Assembly (NCBI GenBank): GCA_028554795.2
Contig: CM068831.1
Span: 64,632,982-64,696,981 of the forward strand
Length of the DNA: 64,000 bases
Source of the DNA: Sinohyriopsis cumingii
Lineage: Eukaryota; Mollusca; Bivalvia; Unionida; Unionidae
Direction: 5' to 3'
Part shown: positions 1 to 10,825 of the stretch, piece after piece
How the letters are laid out: every line of letters begins with the position of its first letter
How positions within the stretch are numbered: the first letter of the stretch is position 1
Translations under genes and position numbers: made by a program
The notes under the pieces: generated by a model
The model's input: the letters and a program-made list of their open reading frames with translations, nothing else
What the model was told of the DNA's origin: nothing
Database searches by the model: none

Positions 1-240
1 GCCCCGAGTGGCCGAAAGTGCTCTCTGTTATGGATCACTGCCATCTCACCTGTCTGTGTGGGTTCGAGTCTTGGATAGAGCCAACGTGGGTATGTGAGAA
101 AGCTTGCCAGTAGCTTCTCGTGGGGCAGTGGTTCTTTCTGGGGGTTTTCCCAGGTTCTTCCTCCACCATTAATACTGGCTGCCATGTATAGCCTATCATG
201 TGCTAAAAAATGGCGTTAAACCCTACAACAACAACAACAA
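1..240 (+). repeat. SINE family A, copy 1 (tRNA-derived)
   Basis: The head begins CCCCGAGTGGCCGA, with a B-box-like GGTTCGAGTC at 61-70. A conserved body follows (CCACCATTAATACTGGCTGC, GTGCTAAAAAATGGCGTTAA), ending in (AAC)n. The A-box region has lost about 13 bases compared with the copy at 40955. It may begin before the window. Confidence 0.88.
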
Positions 241-2339
241 ATGTAAATAGATCCCAATGAAACTGCTATGTCAAGATTCCTCTTCACAAATATTCCCAAG
301 AACCAATCATGTTTGCAACCTAAAGTTTTACATGTTTTGTACAAAATACAGCCATGGTGACAACAAGTTAAGTTTATTGCTGAAATCAACAGAAATAACA
401 TTAAAATCGTTCAAATTGTTCATATACAAAATTGGGAAATTTTAGGATAAAGTTAAAATTGTTTTAGTAAACATTACACGAGCATATTGAAATGTACAAA
501 TGGATTTACTTCCTGTGGTACGTCTGAACTTGCATTCTAAAAATAGACAACCGTTAACATGGTCATTTATGAATGAAATGGGATTTACTTCCTGTGACTT
601 GTCTGAACTTAAATTCTAAAAGTGTATACTCTTTAATTTGGTCAGTTATGAATGAAATGCACCTGCACATTATACTTGATCATGTGATTATTTGGACACT
701 GCAAAAATGCCCCATACTGACAAATGCAGCATCAGTGATGGGTTCTTTCTGCTGTATACTTTTGTAAGCTAAACCCTTACTGCATACAAATACTGACTGA
801 GTGAGATTATGGATCTATACGTAACCATGTGAAATAAAAAAACTAAAATTGTGCTTTGTCCAAGCAAGCATTCTTATCCTCAGGTTCACTTTTGACAGGC
901 GTGCACTGTCCAAAATCTTCAGAAAGTCTATTCTCTTTGGTAACATATTTGGCATATCTTGTTACTGTCTACACAATTGGAAATACTAAATATTTCTGAA
1001 TGTCATTGTTCATTCAACCAAACTGTCCATGACATATAAAAGTTTCGGAGATCAATTCCTTTGTTTGTTTCTGCCTTGACTGCAGTAAAATTTGAAATCA
1101 AGATTTTTTTTACTAGAATCAATGTTCTAGAACACTTTCTATGTGACATTTCTATCTGTGGCTATAGCATTATGCAGTTCACTAGCCTATTAGGGAAAAC
1201 AGGTAACCTTTTGCAACATGACAGCTTTGATATCCTACAATAAACAGAATACGCTGGCCAACTTTGACCTCATTTGTTTTAATTCAACTTGGTCAAATAA
1301 TTACAACTCTGTTACTTTAACCTGTTTTTCTGTCATCTGAAGGTCCTGAATCCAACATTAATTTGGCTAGAATCTGCTGCTTGCATCATTTTTTGATAGT
1401 TGAACAAAGTTCACCATAAAAGAAAACAGAGTAGTACACAAGTGAGACTTGTCTCTGAAAATATTGGAAATGGTAGGGGGCTCACAAGCTTTACAAAACA
1501 ACCATGTTAAAGAATGCAGGTTAGGGCATGTAATGGAAAGAAGTCATAAGTACATTTCACCATGTAAGCGTAATTGTTTATGAAATGAAATCTTATCATC
1601 CAAATCATTGGTACCTAATGTATCAAAATGAAGCAAATCAAAGCGTGATTGTGTTGCATGCAAAACAAAGCAGAGAAAACAGAGATGGAATATATCTGTG
1701 AATACTTACTGTGGGAACCATCAGCTGTGAGGGCAGCATTCTGTGGGTTCAAATACAGGTTCTGCAGCAAAACAGTCTGCATGAAAAAGAAAGTTTATGA
1801 TAAAACACGAATGCATGTCACAAGAGGTAACATATCTTGAAAACATACATAGGTTTACATCTTATATTATTACCATGTCATTTGTAAACAGCATTTTGTG
1901 AGTAAAGCTCAACAGAAATTACATGTCAATTTATACAAAATGTGCAAATAATTGTTTCAAGACTTTGGAAATGTTTCAATGAAATAACTTTTCTTACTGG
2001 CTGCCAGATCAGTTAAAAAATTATTGATCATATTTTTCACACAAAAAAACAGACAAGATTGTTATAACTGCTTCATAAACATAAAAGTTTAGAAAAATTT
2101 AAACACTTTTTGTAACTGCATGAAAAAAAAGAATCTATTTGTTGTCTGGTGAACTTCAAGCAAAGTAACTGTATGTATATGGTTTCAGTGAATATCAGCA
2201 TACTCCAGGCTATATAATGCCAAGTAAAAGTTACAAAGATCTTAAAACAAAAAGGTTTTACTTTTGAAGTCTTAGGATCCAACTTATTTTATAAACCAAA
2301 TTCATTTAGAAAGTCAGAGATTTTCTTTTGTATGTTAAA
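241..2339. other. No gene seen
   Basis: AT-rich, with only short stop-flanked frames. Apart from the 79-bp duplication I see nothing recognisable. Confidence 0.6.
502..659 (+). repeat. Tandem duplication, 79 bp x 2
   Basis: GGATTTACTTCCTGTG recurs 79 bases apart, followed by matching GTCTGAACTT and TATGAATGAAATG blocks. Diverged. Confidence 0.75.
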
Positions 2340-3010
2340 AAGCTGCTTCAAATATACATCACAAACGCTTTTTATTCAGAACCAATCAGACACCAAAATA
2401 CATCTTCTAGTGAAAACCCCATTTCAATATGACTTTCCATTTACGAGGAGTGAGATTTTCAAAATGGCAGTCATGGTGGATATATCTGAAATCAGATCAG
2501 CACCATTTTCATTCATGCCAACTAAATATCATATTTAGTTTCTGGTGGAAACCCCATGTAGACGTAACTCTCCATTTAGAACAAGTAGAAATAATAATAT
2601 CTTCAAGATGGCTGCCATAGTGGATGTCAGATTAGCATAATTTTCATATAGAACCAACCAGAAATTATAAAGTCTTCTAATGAAAACTTCTGTTGATATG
2701 ACTTTCCATCATGGAAGTGAGGTGGCAAGATTTCCAAAATGGCTGCTCTGGTTGGCATTTGGACCAAGCAGACACAATATAAAGTCATCTTGTGAAAACC
2801 CGATACTAATAAGACTTTCCACTTAGAAGGAATAGCATTGACAAGGTTTTCAAACTGGCTGCTGTGGTGGACAGATTGGATATGAAAATAAAAGCCTTTT
2901 TAGTGAAAGCATTATGTTGATATAACCATACACTCAGGAGGAATAGAGACAATACTTTCAAGATGTCTGCCACTGTCTGAACAGCACCATTTTCATTTAG
3001 GACCAACTAG
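2340..3010 (+). repeat. Degenerate tandem interspersed repeat (family C), about 5 units
   Basis: Units of roughly 120-130 bp repeat the order: GAACCAA.CAGA, GTGAAAACCCC, ATATGACTTTCCATTTA, TTTCAAAATGGC.GCCATGGTGG, CACCATTTTCATT. The same family appears in reverse at 25590-25790, 37650-38300 and 56830-57020. Confidence 0.7.
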
Positions 3011-4107
3011 ACCTCTGGATGAATGTGTGCAATGTGTCATGGCAATCCCCCAAGCATTTTAGAAGTACCTATAACAAGGTATGAACGACAGAGTATGGAT
3101 AAAAGTTCATCCCATAAGCTCTTGTCTGCTACCAGTAGAGCTAAAAACTAAACATCAATTCTGTGTGGATATGAACAAAGCTCACATGTTACTAAGACTG
3201 ATATCTACCTGACTAAATGTTGGCTTGTTGTGCAATCTTGAACATCTCTCTCCATGACGACAGGCACCAATTTTAAAATAAAAGGAACAGTTGACCCTGG
3301 GAAAGAAAATAAATAAAATGTTAGAATATAGGAAAGTGTTCAACCCAAGAAAAATATCCAATAACCTTCATGGATAGGAACATATGAAAGATGATATGTT
3401 GCCATTACATGTCTTCAGATGAGTCTTTCAGACTGACTCAGTATGGCTCCTCTGTCCATTAAGACCATGATGACAATATTAAAAAAAAACAATGCATATG
3501 CTTCCAAGCTTAAAAATCAGCCATTCATAAGTAAGCACTTGACCCGTTTTATGATGCTTTTTTGTTAGATTTTCATGAGGTTGTGCTTTTCACTATTATT
3601 GGGTTCCTGACACAAATTTACAATACTAAATTTTGGACCAAAAATTTAAATTGTCCAGACCTCTCAATACTAAAACTTCTCTCTAACACAAAAGATCACT
3701 GACTTCTGATTAACACAGTTGTAATAACAAAATAGTAAGATTTTTCAAGACATTTTAGTCATTTTTTTCAACATTTCCAGACATCAAGACCTGAAAAAGC
3801 AATTTTAAAATTTCTGAAATCCAGATCCACATGGGAATAACAATTACACTGTAATGGTTGTTTACGACGAGGATGATGATACAATCTATGTACAACAGAC
3901 TGTTTCAGCAATGGGTGTCAATTTTTAGAACTTGATTCAAAATGCCTTTAAAACTGCAATTGTTCACTTCATTTGGATCCTTATACATCCATCTTCCTTT
4001 AGAAGGTCATTTACACACCACAAGAAGTACATACGACAATTCAACCGCTCCGGTGGCCTAGTGGTTAGAGCATCCGCCTCGGATGCGGGAGGTCGTGGGT
4101 TTGATCC

Positions 4108-5252
4108 ATAGCTGCCAACCTTCCAGGCTCACAATTAGTGAAAGTAGGGATAAAAAGTCGTGAATTTAGACAAGAATTCGTGAAAAATACCATGACAATA
4201 ACTCCATCCACTCTGACCACTCCGACCGTCAATACTACACTATATAAAGTTCGCAATATAAAACTAAAACACTACATATATGCAGAAATATTTATTTATC
4301 AAGACATGATACTGTGACAGACTTAAACTTCCTCAACTGCTTGATCGTAACTTTGTTTTCTAAACAGTTCAAACTTCTTGCCGGCTAAAGTCTTATTTTT
4401 CCTCACAAGAGAAAATACACTTCGCTTGCACTGTTGCTGTGAGGAATGCACAGGAGCTGCAGCACTTTTGGTCCTTCCACAGGAAAATTTGGAATCGATT
4501 TTCAAGTCTGGCAACATTTGTCAGAACAAATGTTTAGCATGGTCTCCAGCTGATAAAGGTAGATTGTGTTCGACAAGAAAACTCACAAATAATGCTTCAG
4601 TGTTGGTAGCCTGCATTTCCTCCGCCAATTGTTTAAAATATTCCGGAGCTGAAATCTGCGAATTCTTAATTTTCCCAACTTCTATGTGTTTTATGCAACC
4701 GACGTGCTTCCTCACATCGTCTTTGCGATGGTGCACTGCGTGCAGAAAGCATGATGAATATCGATGTTTAATAGCAGAATGCACGGCCAATTTTTTATTT
4801 ATTCCAAATTAAACTTCACTTTTTGAGTAATAGAGTTCTTTTTTCTTAGTGGTGAAGACGTTTTCAAAATCGTACATGCGATGCTGAACCGTAACTCAAA
4901 TCAGTGTTAGTGACGCTTGCGCGGAGCAAAATTCCGGTTAGGCCCTGGTTTCTCTCAAAAGCATTTGTAAAACTACTCTTATACATACAGATTAAAATAG
5001 GCTAAAATGCTTGCTACTGGGCCAACTGTACTAATCGGCTGTAGATCTACTAATATCGCGTCCAGCAGTACCGGACCGTTTCGGCAACTGCTAATATCAT
5101 GACTAGCGCTTAACGGGAAATCGGTTATTTTATTAAAAATTTAAAATAATTGAGGATTGGAGAATTCGTGAATTTTTGGCTTGCGGCGTGAATCCGTGAA
5201 TCGCTGAAAAAGTCGTGAAATTCACACCAAATTCGTGAGGGTTGGCAGCTAT
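4108..5252. mobile_element. hAT-like DNA transposon, degenerate, nested in SINE-B
   Basis: 1145 bp bounded by perfect 13-bp terminal inverted repeats, ATAGCTGCCAACC and GGTTGGCAGCTAT. TTGATCC is duplicated on both sides (4101-4107, 5254-5260; an 8-bp duplication if one mismatch is allowed). Sub-terminal CGTGAATTT-type repeats occur at both ends. It contains the - strand pseudogene at 4323-4790. Removing it rejoins the SINE head GGGTTTGATCC to CTGGCC exactly as in the intact copy at 35581. Confidence 0.85.
4323..4790 (-). pseudogene. Transposase-like N-terminal fragment (hAT/zinc-finger type)
   Basis: The frame on the - strand is broken by a single TGA at 4521-4523 (reads HAKHLF stop QMLPDLK). 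Recognisable parts are a zinc-finger-like stretch with C..H spacing (DDVRKHVGCIKHIE, residues about 23-37), then FLVEHNLPLSAGDHAKHLF and LPDLKIDSKFSCGRTKS. These motifs recur in hAT-type and zinc-finger 862-like transposase-derived proteins of invertebrates. The catalytic C-terminal part is absent, so the element is non-autonomous. Confidence 0.7.
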
Positions 5253-5880
5253 GTTGATCCCTGGCCGAATCATACCAAAGACTTACAAAAATGGTACTAA
5301 CAGCTGCTTCGCTTGGCACTCAGCATTAAAAGCTTAGTGTTAGGACTGGTCGGCCCGGTGTCATGATAATGTGACTGGGTGGGACATCATGCTACATGTC
5401 TGCGGCATGATGCCCCAGTGCTAGATATCACTATAAACTGCCACATTGCAGACATCATAGCGATATGACTGGAAAATGTTTAAAGCTACGTTAAAAATCC
5501 AAAATCACATACGACAATTCAATAAAGTACATATACATTTTTGCACGAAATCAACCTGAAGGTACCATCCTGATTGAATGTCGCACATAATTAAAGCTAT
5601 GCACATTGATAAACAAATTCGTACTACACTATGTTGAGACGATTCCACTCAACGTGCTCTTTTCTTGACCCAGTTTAGTACATGGCCACCACTGTAAAAG
5701 TCCAAAGCGATCAATAATTTTCGTCTGGCAGTTTCTTGACGACAATTAATGTGCAGAGCAATCACTAACCAGAATTGTACAGACTTTGCTTAAAGAAAAT
5801 TAGCGTTAAATTTTAAAGCAACTTATATTTAATTTAAAATGCGTAAATGCGCATGCATGACCTGACGTATTATAATAAAC

Positions 5881-5894
5881 GGGGGGGGGGGGGG
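5881..5894 (+). repeat. G14 homopolymer
   Basis: Fourteen consecutive G. May form G-quadruplex; length is error-prone in assemblies. Confidence 0.9.
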
Positions 5895-7574
5895 ATTATC
5901 GATTTACAGGATATATATAGAAAAATGATAAATTTCTAGAAAGAAATATCCAAACCGACAGTGTCCGTCGTAATTGAGTGCCTATCAGCTGTAGCTCTGT
6001 CTCTCACTAAGCAAACTGTATTTTATTCGTGGTTATATTTTTTAGCTTCCAGCACGTTTCGTTAAACTCGCCTTGACAAACCGTGGTTCTTTGTGGCTGC
6101 TAATGTACGTCACTGATTTGATTCAAAAACCGGTTTCTATGTATAGATGTCAAAAAATGTATTTTAAATGCACCAAACTGAGCATGGAAATATAAAGATG
6201 ACAGAAAATTATTTAAATACTTGTCTTTTTCTGTTCCAAAAATGGAGGCTAAATATTCAGCCATCTTGTCCTTCTACGCTCCACTCCAATCCAAAACTTC
6301 ATAACTTCCGGTACTATATGTGAGCCCGGTTTGTCACCCTAAACACAGTAATGTACTGTTGTGGACCGTAAAGACGACGAAGAAGAAATATTAAAGTAAT
6401 GGAGTAAATCAAAAGTTAATATTTTACAGTTTGTTGCCGATGGAAATAATCATAAAATTATATTCTCCAGTTCTGAGACTTTTTAATCATTGTCCCCCTC
6501 CTCCAAGCTGACATTAATGTACTTGACAGTGTGTGTGTATAGTACCAGAACACAAATATACATAACGATATAAAATATTCTATTTTAGCAAACAGCAACA
6601 AAGAATAGCGTGTAGTCATGGAACTTAATATATTTATATTTATTTGTTTATTTTTTATTCCATTTGAGATTTTTGAAGTTTTTATTTTCTAAGTTTTCAT
6701 AAAAAGTGGTTAGCTGATTTATATTTGAGGAGAAAAGGCTAAAATATCATTGATAATTGTATATCTATTGTTATTGTAAAGACAAGACAAAATTCAATTG
6801 CATAACCAATTAAAACTGTTGATTATGCTTTTACCAAATACTGCATATTCATATATGTTACACGTGCCAAAATTTGATGTCCACAATAATTGCATAGTTC
6901 TTATATAGTTGGTTGGTAAATGTGTTCAAGCGATAAAAACGTTTTATAAATGTCTTTATATGCATATCAATTCAGTCTGGACACAAGACAACCATTAAAA
7001 TGAATAATAAATAACCAAATTATGCAAAGAAAAAAAAACAAGAAAAATCTTTCTTTTGTAAAATACAACAAAGATTTTTAATGCTTTAAAATTGCACTCT
7101 CTCTTTCTCTCTCTCTGAAAGAGAGAAGAAATAAAATGTTGAAAACACTCAAACAAAATCAAACAAATGAAGTTGTTTAATTTTTTTATATGTTTTGTGA
7201 TTAAATGTATATCATACTGATTATTGCTTTTCTCCCATTTCCACTATAGGCAAATCCTCTGTGAGGGCTCTGAGTTGTAACAGCATCATACCTAGTTATA
7301 TAGGCACCCATTGATAAACATGCGGGGTATGCTTGGCTGTCAAATCATATACAGGCATATGTGGGGGATCGCTTGTGGGTCATATCATATCATAATGATA
7401 TAGTTGCCTATATTTTTTTGGTTTTTCTCATGGGAATGATATTAAGGGTCAAAAGTGTTTATGGAGTCAAACGGGGTATGGTAATGTTAAAATGGTCTGA
7501 TATTTTTTTTACTATTCAAATGCACCACTTATACAATATCCGTCACCCAAGTTTTGACTGTCATTCATACTAAG
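5895..7574. other. No gene seen
   Basis: AT-rich intergenic DNA with an interrupted CT run at about 7095-7125. No coding or mobile signature recognised. Confidence 0.6.
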
Positions 7575-7685
7575 GTCTGAGTTTCCTCTGACCATTGCCA
7601 CCCCATTTTAGTATTTGGACATTTATGTTGGGGTGTATATCCAAATATCAAAACTTAGGTGGCAAGGGTCAGAGGAAACTCGGAC
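7575..7685. repeat. Long inverted repeat (foldback)
   Basis: Arms of about 46 bases, 7575-7620 and 7640-7685, with GTTTCCTCTGACC and GCCACC in the left arm answered by GGTGGC and GGTCAGAGGAAAC in the right. About 20-base loop. Probably a small foldback element; no target duplication identified. Confidence 0.8.
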
Positions 7686-7724
7686 TATTCATACTATTAT
7701 ACCCTTACATGCATGCATACTATC

Positions 7725-7995
7725 ACACAAGGAAGGGTAGGAAGTGTTTACAGATACAGTACTATACATCATCACATAAAACACATTATCACACAAGGAA
7801 GGGTAGGAAGTGTTGACAGATACACTACTGTATCGTTACATATAAACACACTGTTACACAAGGAAGGGTATTAAGTGCTTATAGAGAGACTACTATAGTG
7901 TTACATACAAACACACACTATCACACAAGGAAGGTAAAGCAGTGTTTATAGACACACTACTATACCCTTGCGTACAAACACACACTTTCACAAGA
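7725..7995 (+). repeat. Minisatellite, about 66 bp x 4
   Basis: Each unit has TCACACAAGGAAGGGTA, AAGTGTT.A.AGATACA, CTACTATA and a (CA)-rich end. Units diverge toward the right. It is followed by a (CATA)n run at about 8012-8050. Confidence 0.85.
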
Positions 7996-8011
7996 GAAGT
8001 AGTAAAGGGGG

Positions 8012-8050
<39 letters not shown>
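8012..8050 (+). repeat. (CATA)n microsatellite
   Basis: About nine CATA units directly after the 66-bp minisatellite. Confidence 0.9.
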
Positions 8051-8051
<1 letters not shown>

Positions 8052-8375
8052 GTTGGTTTTTCTTTTGCCATTTTGAGTTCTAATGGCAGCCTGTGTACAG
8101 ATCTGGTAGAATAGATATTTTTGACAATAAAACAACCATTATTTCATGCTGTAACATATCTAACACAAAATTTGTACCTGTTCTAAGAAATTTTTGGTGT
8201 TAAGTCATAAGGAGAATTGCGATATAACATTGGTGTCAAAGGTTATGACAGTATATTGTTCATTTTACTGCTGCAAATTGTCGTCAGTGAGAAAGTGCAT
8301 TATATTTGCTGATTTGTTTTTCATAGATCATTTTCCTATTAATTATAGTCAAAATTATACAGGTCATGTTCATCA

Positions 8376-8890
8376 CTGATTATTTTAGTAATGGGTCTCA
8401 TTTTTTAGAATTTGATTGTACTTACTTTTAAATGGCAATGATTCTCTTTGTTTGAATCTTCATACATCCATTTTCCTTTGGAAGGTTATTATTTACAAGC
8501 CACAAGAAGTACAAATGACAAATCTATGTTAAAGTACATAGACATTTTGTGACAAAATCAGCCTAAAGGTGTGATCCAATATGATCCAGATTGAATGTCA
8601 CATGCTGTGATGTCACAATGAAAGCTATACATATTGATAAGCACATTCATACTACCCTATATTGTGACAATTTAAAAAATTTGATGTGCTCTTTTCTTGA
8701 CCCAGGACACCAGTGTAAAAGTCGATTGATAATTCTTATATGGAAGTTTCTTGATGACACTTAAGGTGCAGAGCATTCAATAACTGGGATTGAATAGACT
8801 TTGGTTAAACAAAATTAGTATTAAATTTTGAAACAGTCATTTATTTTTCATTTAAGATGAGTAAATGCACACACATGACCTGTATGATAT
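8376..8890 (+). repeat. Duplicated 0.5-kb unit, copy 2 (empty site)
   Basis: Homologous to 3898-5880 but without the SINE: CAAGAAGTACAAATGACAAA reads through the target site (near 8505-8535) uninterrupted. It is CpG-depleted compared with copy 1. Nature of the unit unknown; no coding frame. Confidence 0.85.
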
Positions 8891-8915
8891 TACTATAGAT
8901 CCTATGATTTTAAAT

Positions 8916-9027
8916 ATTTTTTCCAGACCATGCTGAAAACAATGTCAAAATGGACTCTGAGTGACAAATCTATTTTTCCAGACCATGCTGAAAACAATGT
9001 CAAAATGGACTCTGAGTGACAAATCTA
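8916..9027 (+). repeat. Tandem duplication, 55 bp x 2
   Basis: CCAGACCATGCTGAAAACAA and CAAAATGGACTCTGAGTGAC occur twice at 55-base spacing, nearly identical, so recent. Each copy begins with TTTTTCCAG, like a 3' splice site, followed by an open stretch that stops at TGA about 9078. Confidence 0.9.
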
Positions 9028-9933
9028 TTGTAAAGGAGATTGTGCTATCAGAGGGTGGAGAAGATAATATTGTTTGAAAGGAATGTGCAGCCAGAATTAA
9101 TGCTTAATTTGGGAACAACAGATCAGGTTTATAATAATATTTATGGCAGGATTCAATTGCTTATCTTGTAAAGAAATGAAGAACTATATTTCTTTAAAAA
9201 AAACTTGGTTCATGCTGAGGATTATTTCTTCACATGAAATAATTTCTCCTATTTCATTATGTGCTAAGAAAAATTTAAAAATGATGATTTTACTATTGGT
9301 TTTTGTTTGACATTTCTTTAATTGAAAAAAATTAGAATTATTCCAGGGACTATTTAATGAGATTTTTATTTACTTTTCTTTTATTTATTCCTGTTATAAG
9401 GCTGCAATATTTACAGCTATTGTATATTTTTTGTACAGATGGAGCTACCACTATGAAGCAAATGTGTAGCCCGTATCAATACTCTAGAAAATCAAGAGAA
9501 ACTGGAGTTATTTAAGTTGCTTTTAGACTTGGAGGAATCAAGTACACCCCATGCTGGTTTACTGAAATTATTCATCATCTATCAGACATGTAATTTTCAT
9601 TTAAATTTCATGGGTACCAGTTGGGAGCAGATGGTTGATGTTCAAGAATATAAACGAAAAAATGCTCCTTTCCTTCTGTAGGGCATTAAAGGAGACCAGA
9701 AACCAATGGAAATATAGAATAATAATAAAAGTACTATAGCAGAAAACCTTATTCTGAAGTATCATCTGCGACCGTAATGCCAATAATTAAATATTGGCCT
9801 ATCTTCTAGGAGCTGAATTTCCGTGACCTCGTATGCAAAATTTCCGCGCCTATTCGGTTACTTTCGGGATCTGACGTCATAGTAGCGACTCCAGCAGCCC
9901 AAGTGGGAGTTGCCAGTGTAAAAGACAATACCG

Positions 9934-10262
9934 TTTTGCGTTGCTTAAGGGTGTAATAGAACATTAAGAAAAGCCTGTGGACATAATATTTTTTTCTTTT
10001 CCGAAAGATAAAGGCATCATGAAAGAATGGGTACATTATTACAAACGAGTTGATTTCAAAGCAACACCATACAGCACTGTGCTCGTTACATTTCTCAAAG
10101 GAATGTTACGAGAGGGATCATGAAAAAATAGCAGCTCAAAGATACGCAAATGCTAGGCCTAGACTAAAAGTTGGCGCTGTTCCAGACATACCTTTGGACA
10201 TTTTAAATCCTGGGAAAAGAGTTAAACGTGTCAGTTACGAAAATAGGCAGAAGGACGAGTAA
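9934..10262 (+). pseudogene. THAP-domain fragment of the Kolobok-like transposase
   Basis: Three frames together show the C2CH finger: FCVA-stop-GCNRTLRKACGHN (Cys pair spaced C-x4-C from 9937), FFSFPKDKGIMKEWVHYY (from about 9989), then CSLHFSKECYERD (the C-x2-H pair, from about 10092) and a basic stretch ending LKVGAVPDIP, as in the AVPxI end of THAP. Breaks are an in-frame TAA near 9946-9948, one shift in the T run at about 9989-9996 and one near 10060-10085. The domain is recognisable but not functional here. Confidence 0.8.
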
Positions 10263-10795
10263 GTGACCACAAAATGCAACAATCAATCCACATATCTTTT
10301 ATCTAAAACAGCAGTGCTAAAAACAAATCTGATAGCCCGACACCCTGTGCCCCTTCTGGTTTTAGTTCCGGCCCATCCTGTATTCAAAGTGAGGTGCCCG
10401 TCAGGCTTGTCGAAACAAAAATTGTTTGCCTGAGGAAACTTTGATCGCGCTGGTGAAATGAGTAAATGTATTTTCAAGATGTTGACATACATGCCTTAAC
10501 ACGGCACAATCTAAATCAAATCACCACTGTCCTAGGTGAAATTTAGATTTGATTTTAATCAAATGGAAGCTTTGCTAAAAATAAGATTCTAAACCTGTCG
10601 TGTTTCGAGAAAACACAATTTTCAGTAATCTTATAAAAATTAATTTTTTAAAAAAAATGCATTGTATACATGTATTATGCATAAACGTAATCTGTATTAA
10701 TTGGAACTGATATAAAACTATTCCTTGGGCAGTTTAAAAAGCAGCTATTAAAAAAAAAAGGTCAAAGTTTCACATTAACTGTCTGACAATAGAAC

Positions 10796-10825
10796 GGGGG
10801 GGGGGGGCTATTGACCCCCCCCCCC
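10796..10825. repeat. G12-N7-C11 hairpin tract
   Basis: Twelve G, seven bases, then eleven C, inside the Kolobok-like element. Can form a pure G:C hairpin or quadruplex on either strand. Confidence 0.9.

Larger units (their letters stand above)
4045..5506 (+). repeat. SINE family B, copy 1 (split by a hAT-like insertion)
   Basis: tRNA-like head 4045-4107 (GTGGCCTAGTGGTTAGAGCA, anticodon stem CCGC/GCGG with loop CTCGGAT, so CGG anticodon, Pro-like). The body continues at 5253-5506 and ends TTAAAGCTACGTTAAAAATC. A perfect 16-bp target-site duplication, ACATACGACAATTCAA, flanks it at 4029-4044 and 5507-5522. Bases 4108-5252 are a later insertion. Confidence 0.92.
3898..5880 (+). repeat. Duplicated 0.5-kb unit, copy 1 (filled site)
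   Basis: Bases 3898-4044 plus 5507-5880 match 8376-8890 at moderate identity. Shared landmarks are ACATCCATCTTCCTTTAGAAGG / ACATCCATTTTCCTTTGGAAGG-type text, GTGCTCTTTTCTTGACCCAG and the CATGACCTG end. Copy 1 keeps CpGs where copy 2 has TG or CA. A SINE with a nested transposon interrupts it. Confidence 0.85.

Noticed and set aside
4045..4110. tRNA gene
   Set aside because: This is the tRNA-like head of a SINE with body, tail and target duplication, and lacks a proper acceptor stem.
8020..8135. Short - strand ORF with a CMYV repeat
   Set aside because: Translation of the CATA microsatellite.
9806..10036. - strand 76-codon ORF opposite the THAP region
   Set aside because: Shadow of the + strand THAP fragment; no recognisable domain.
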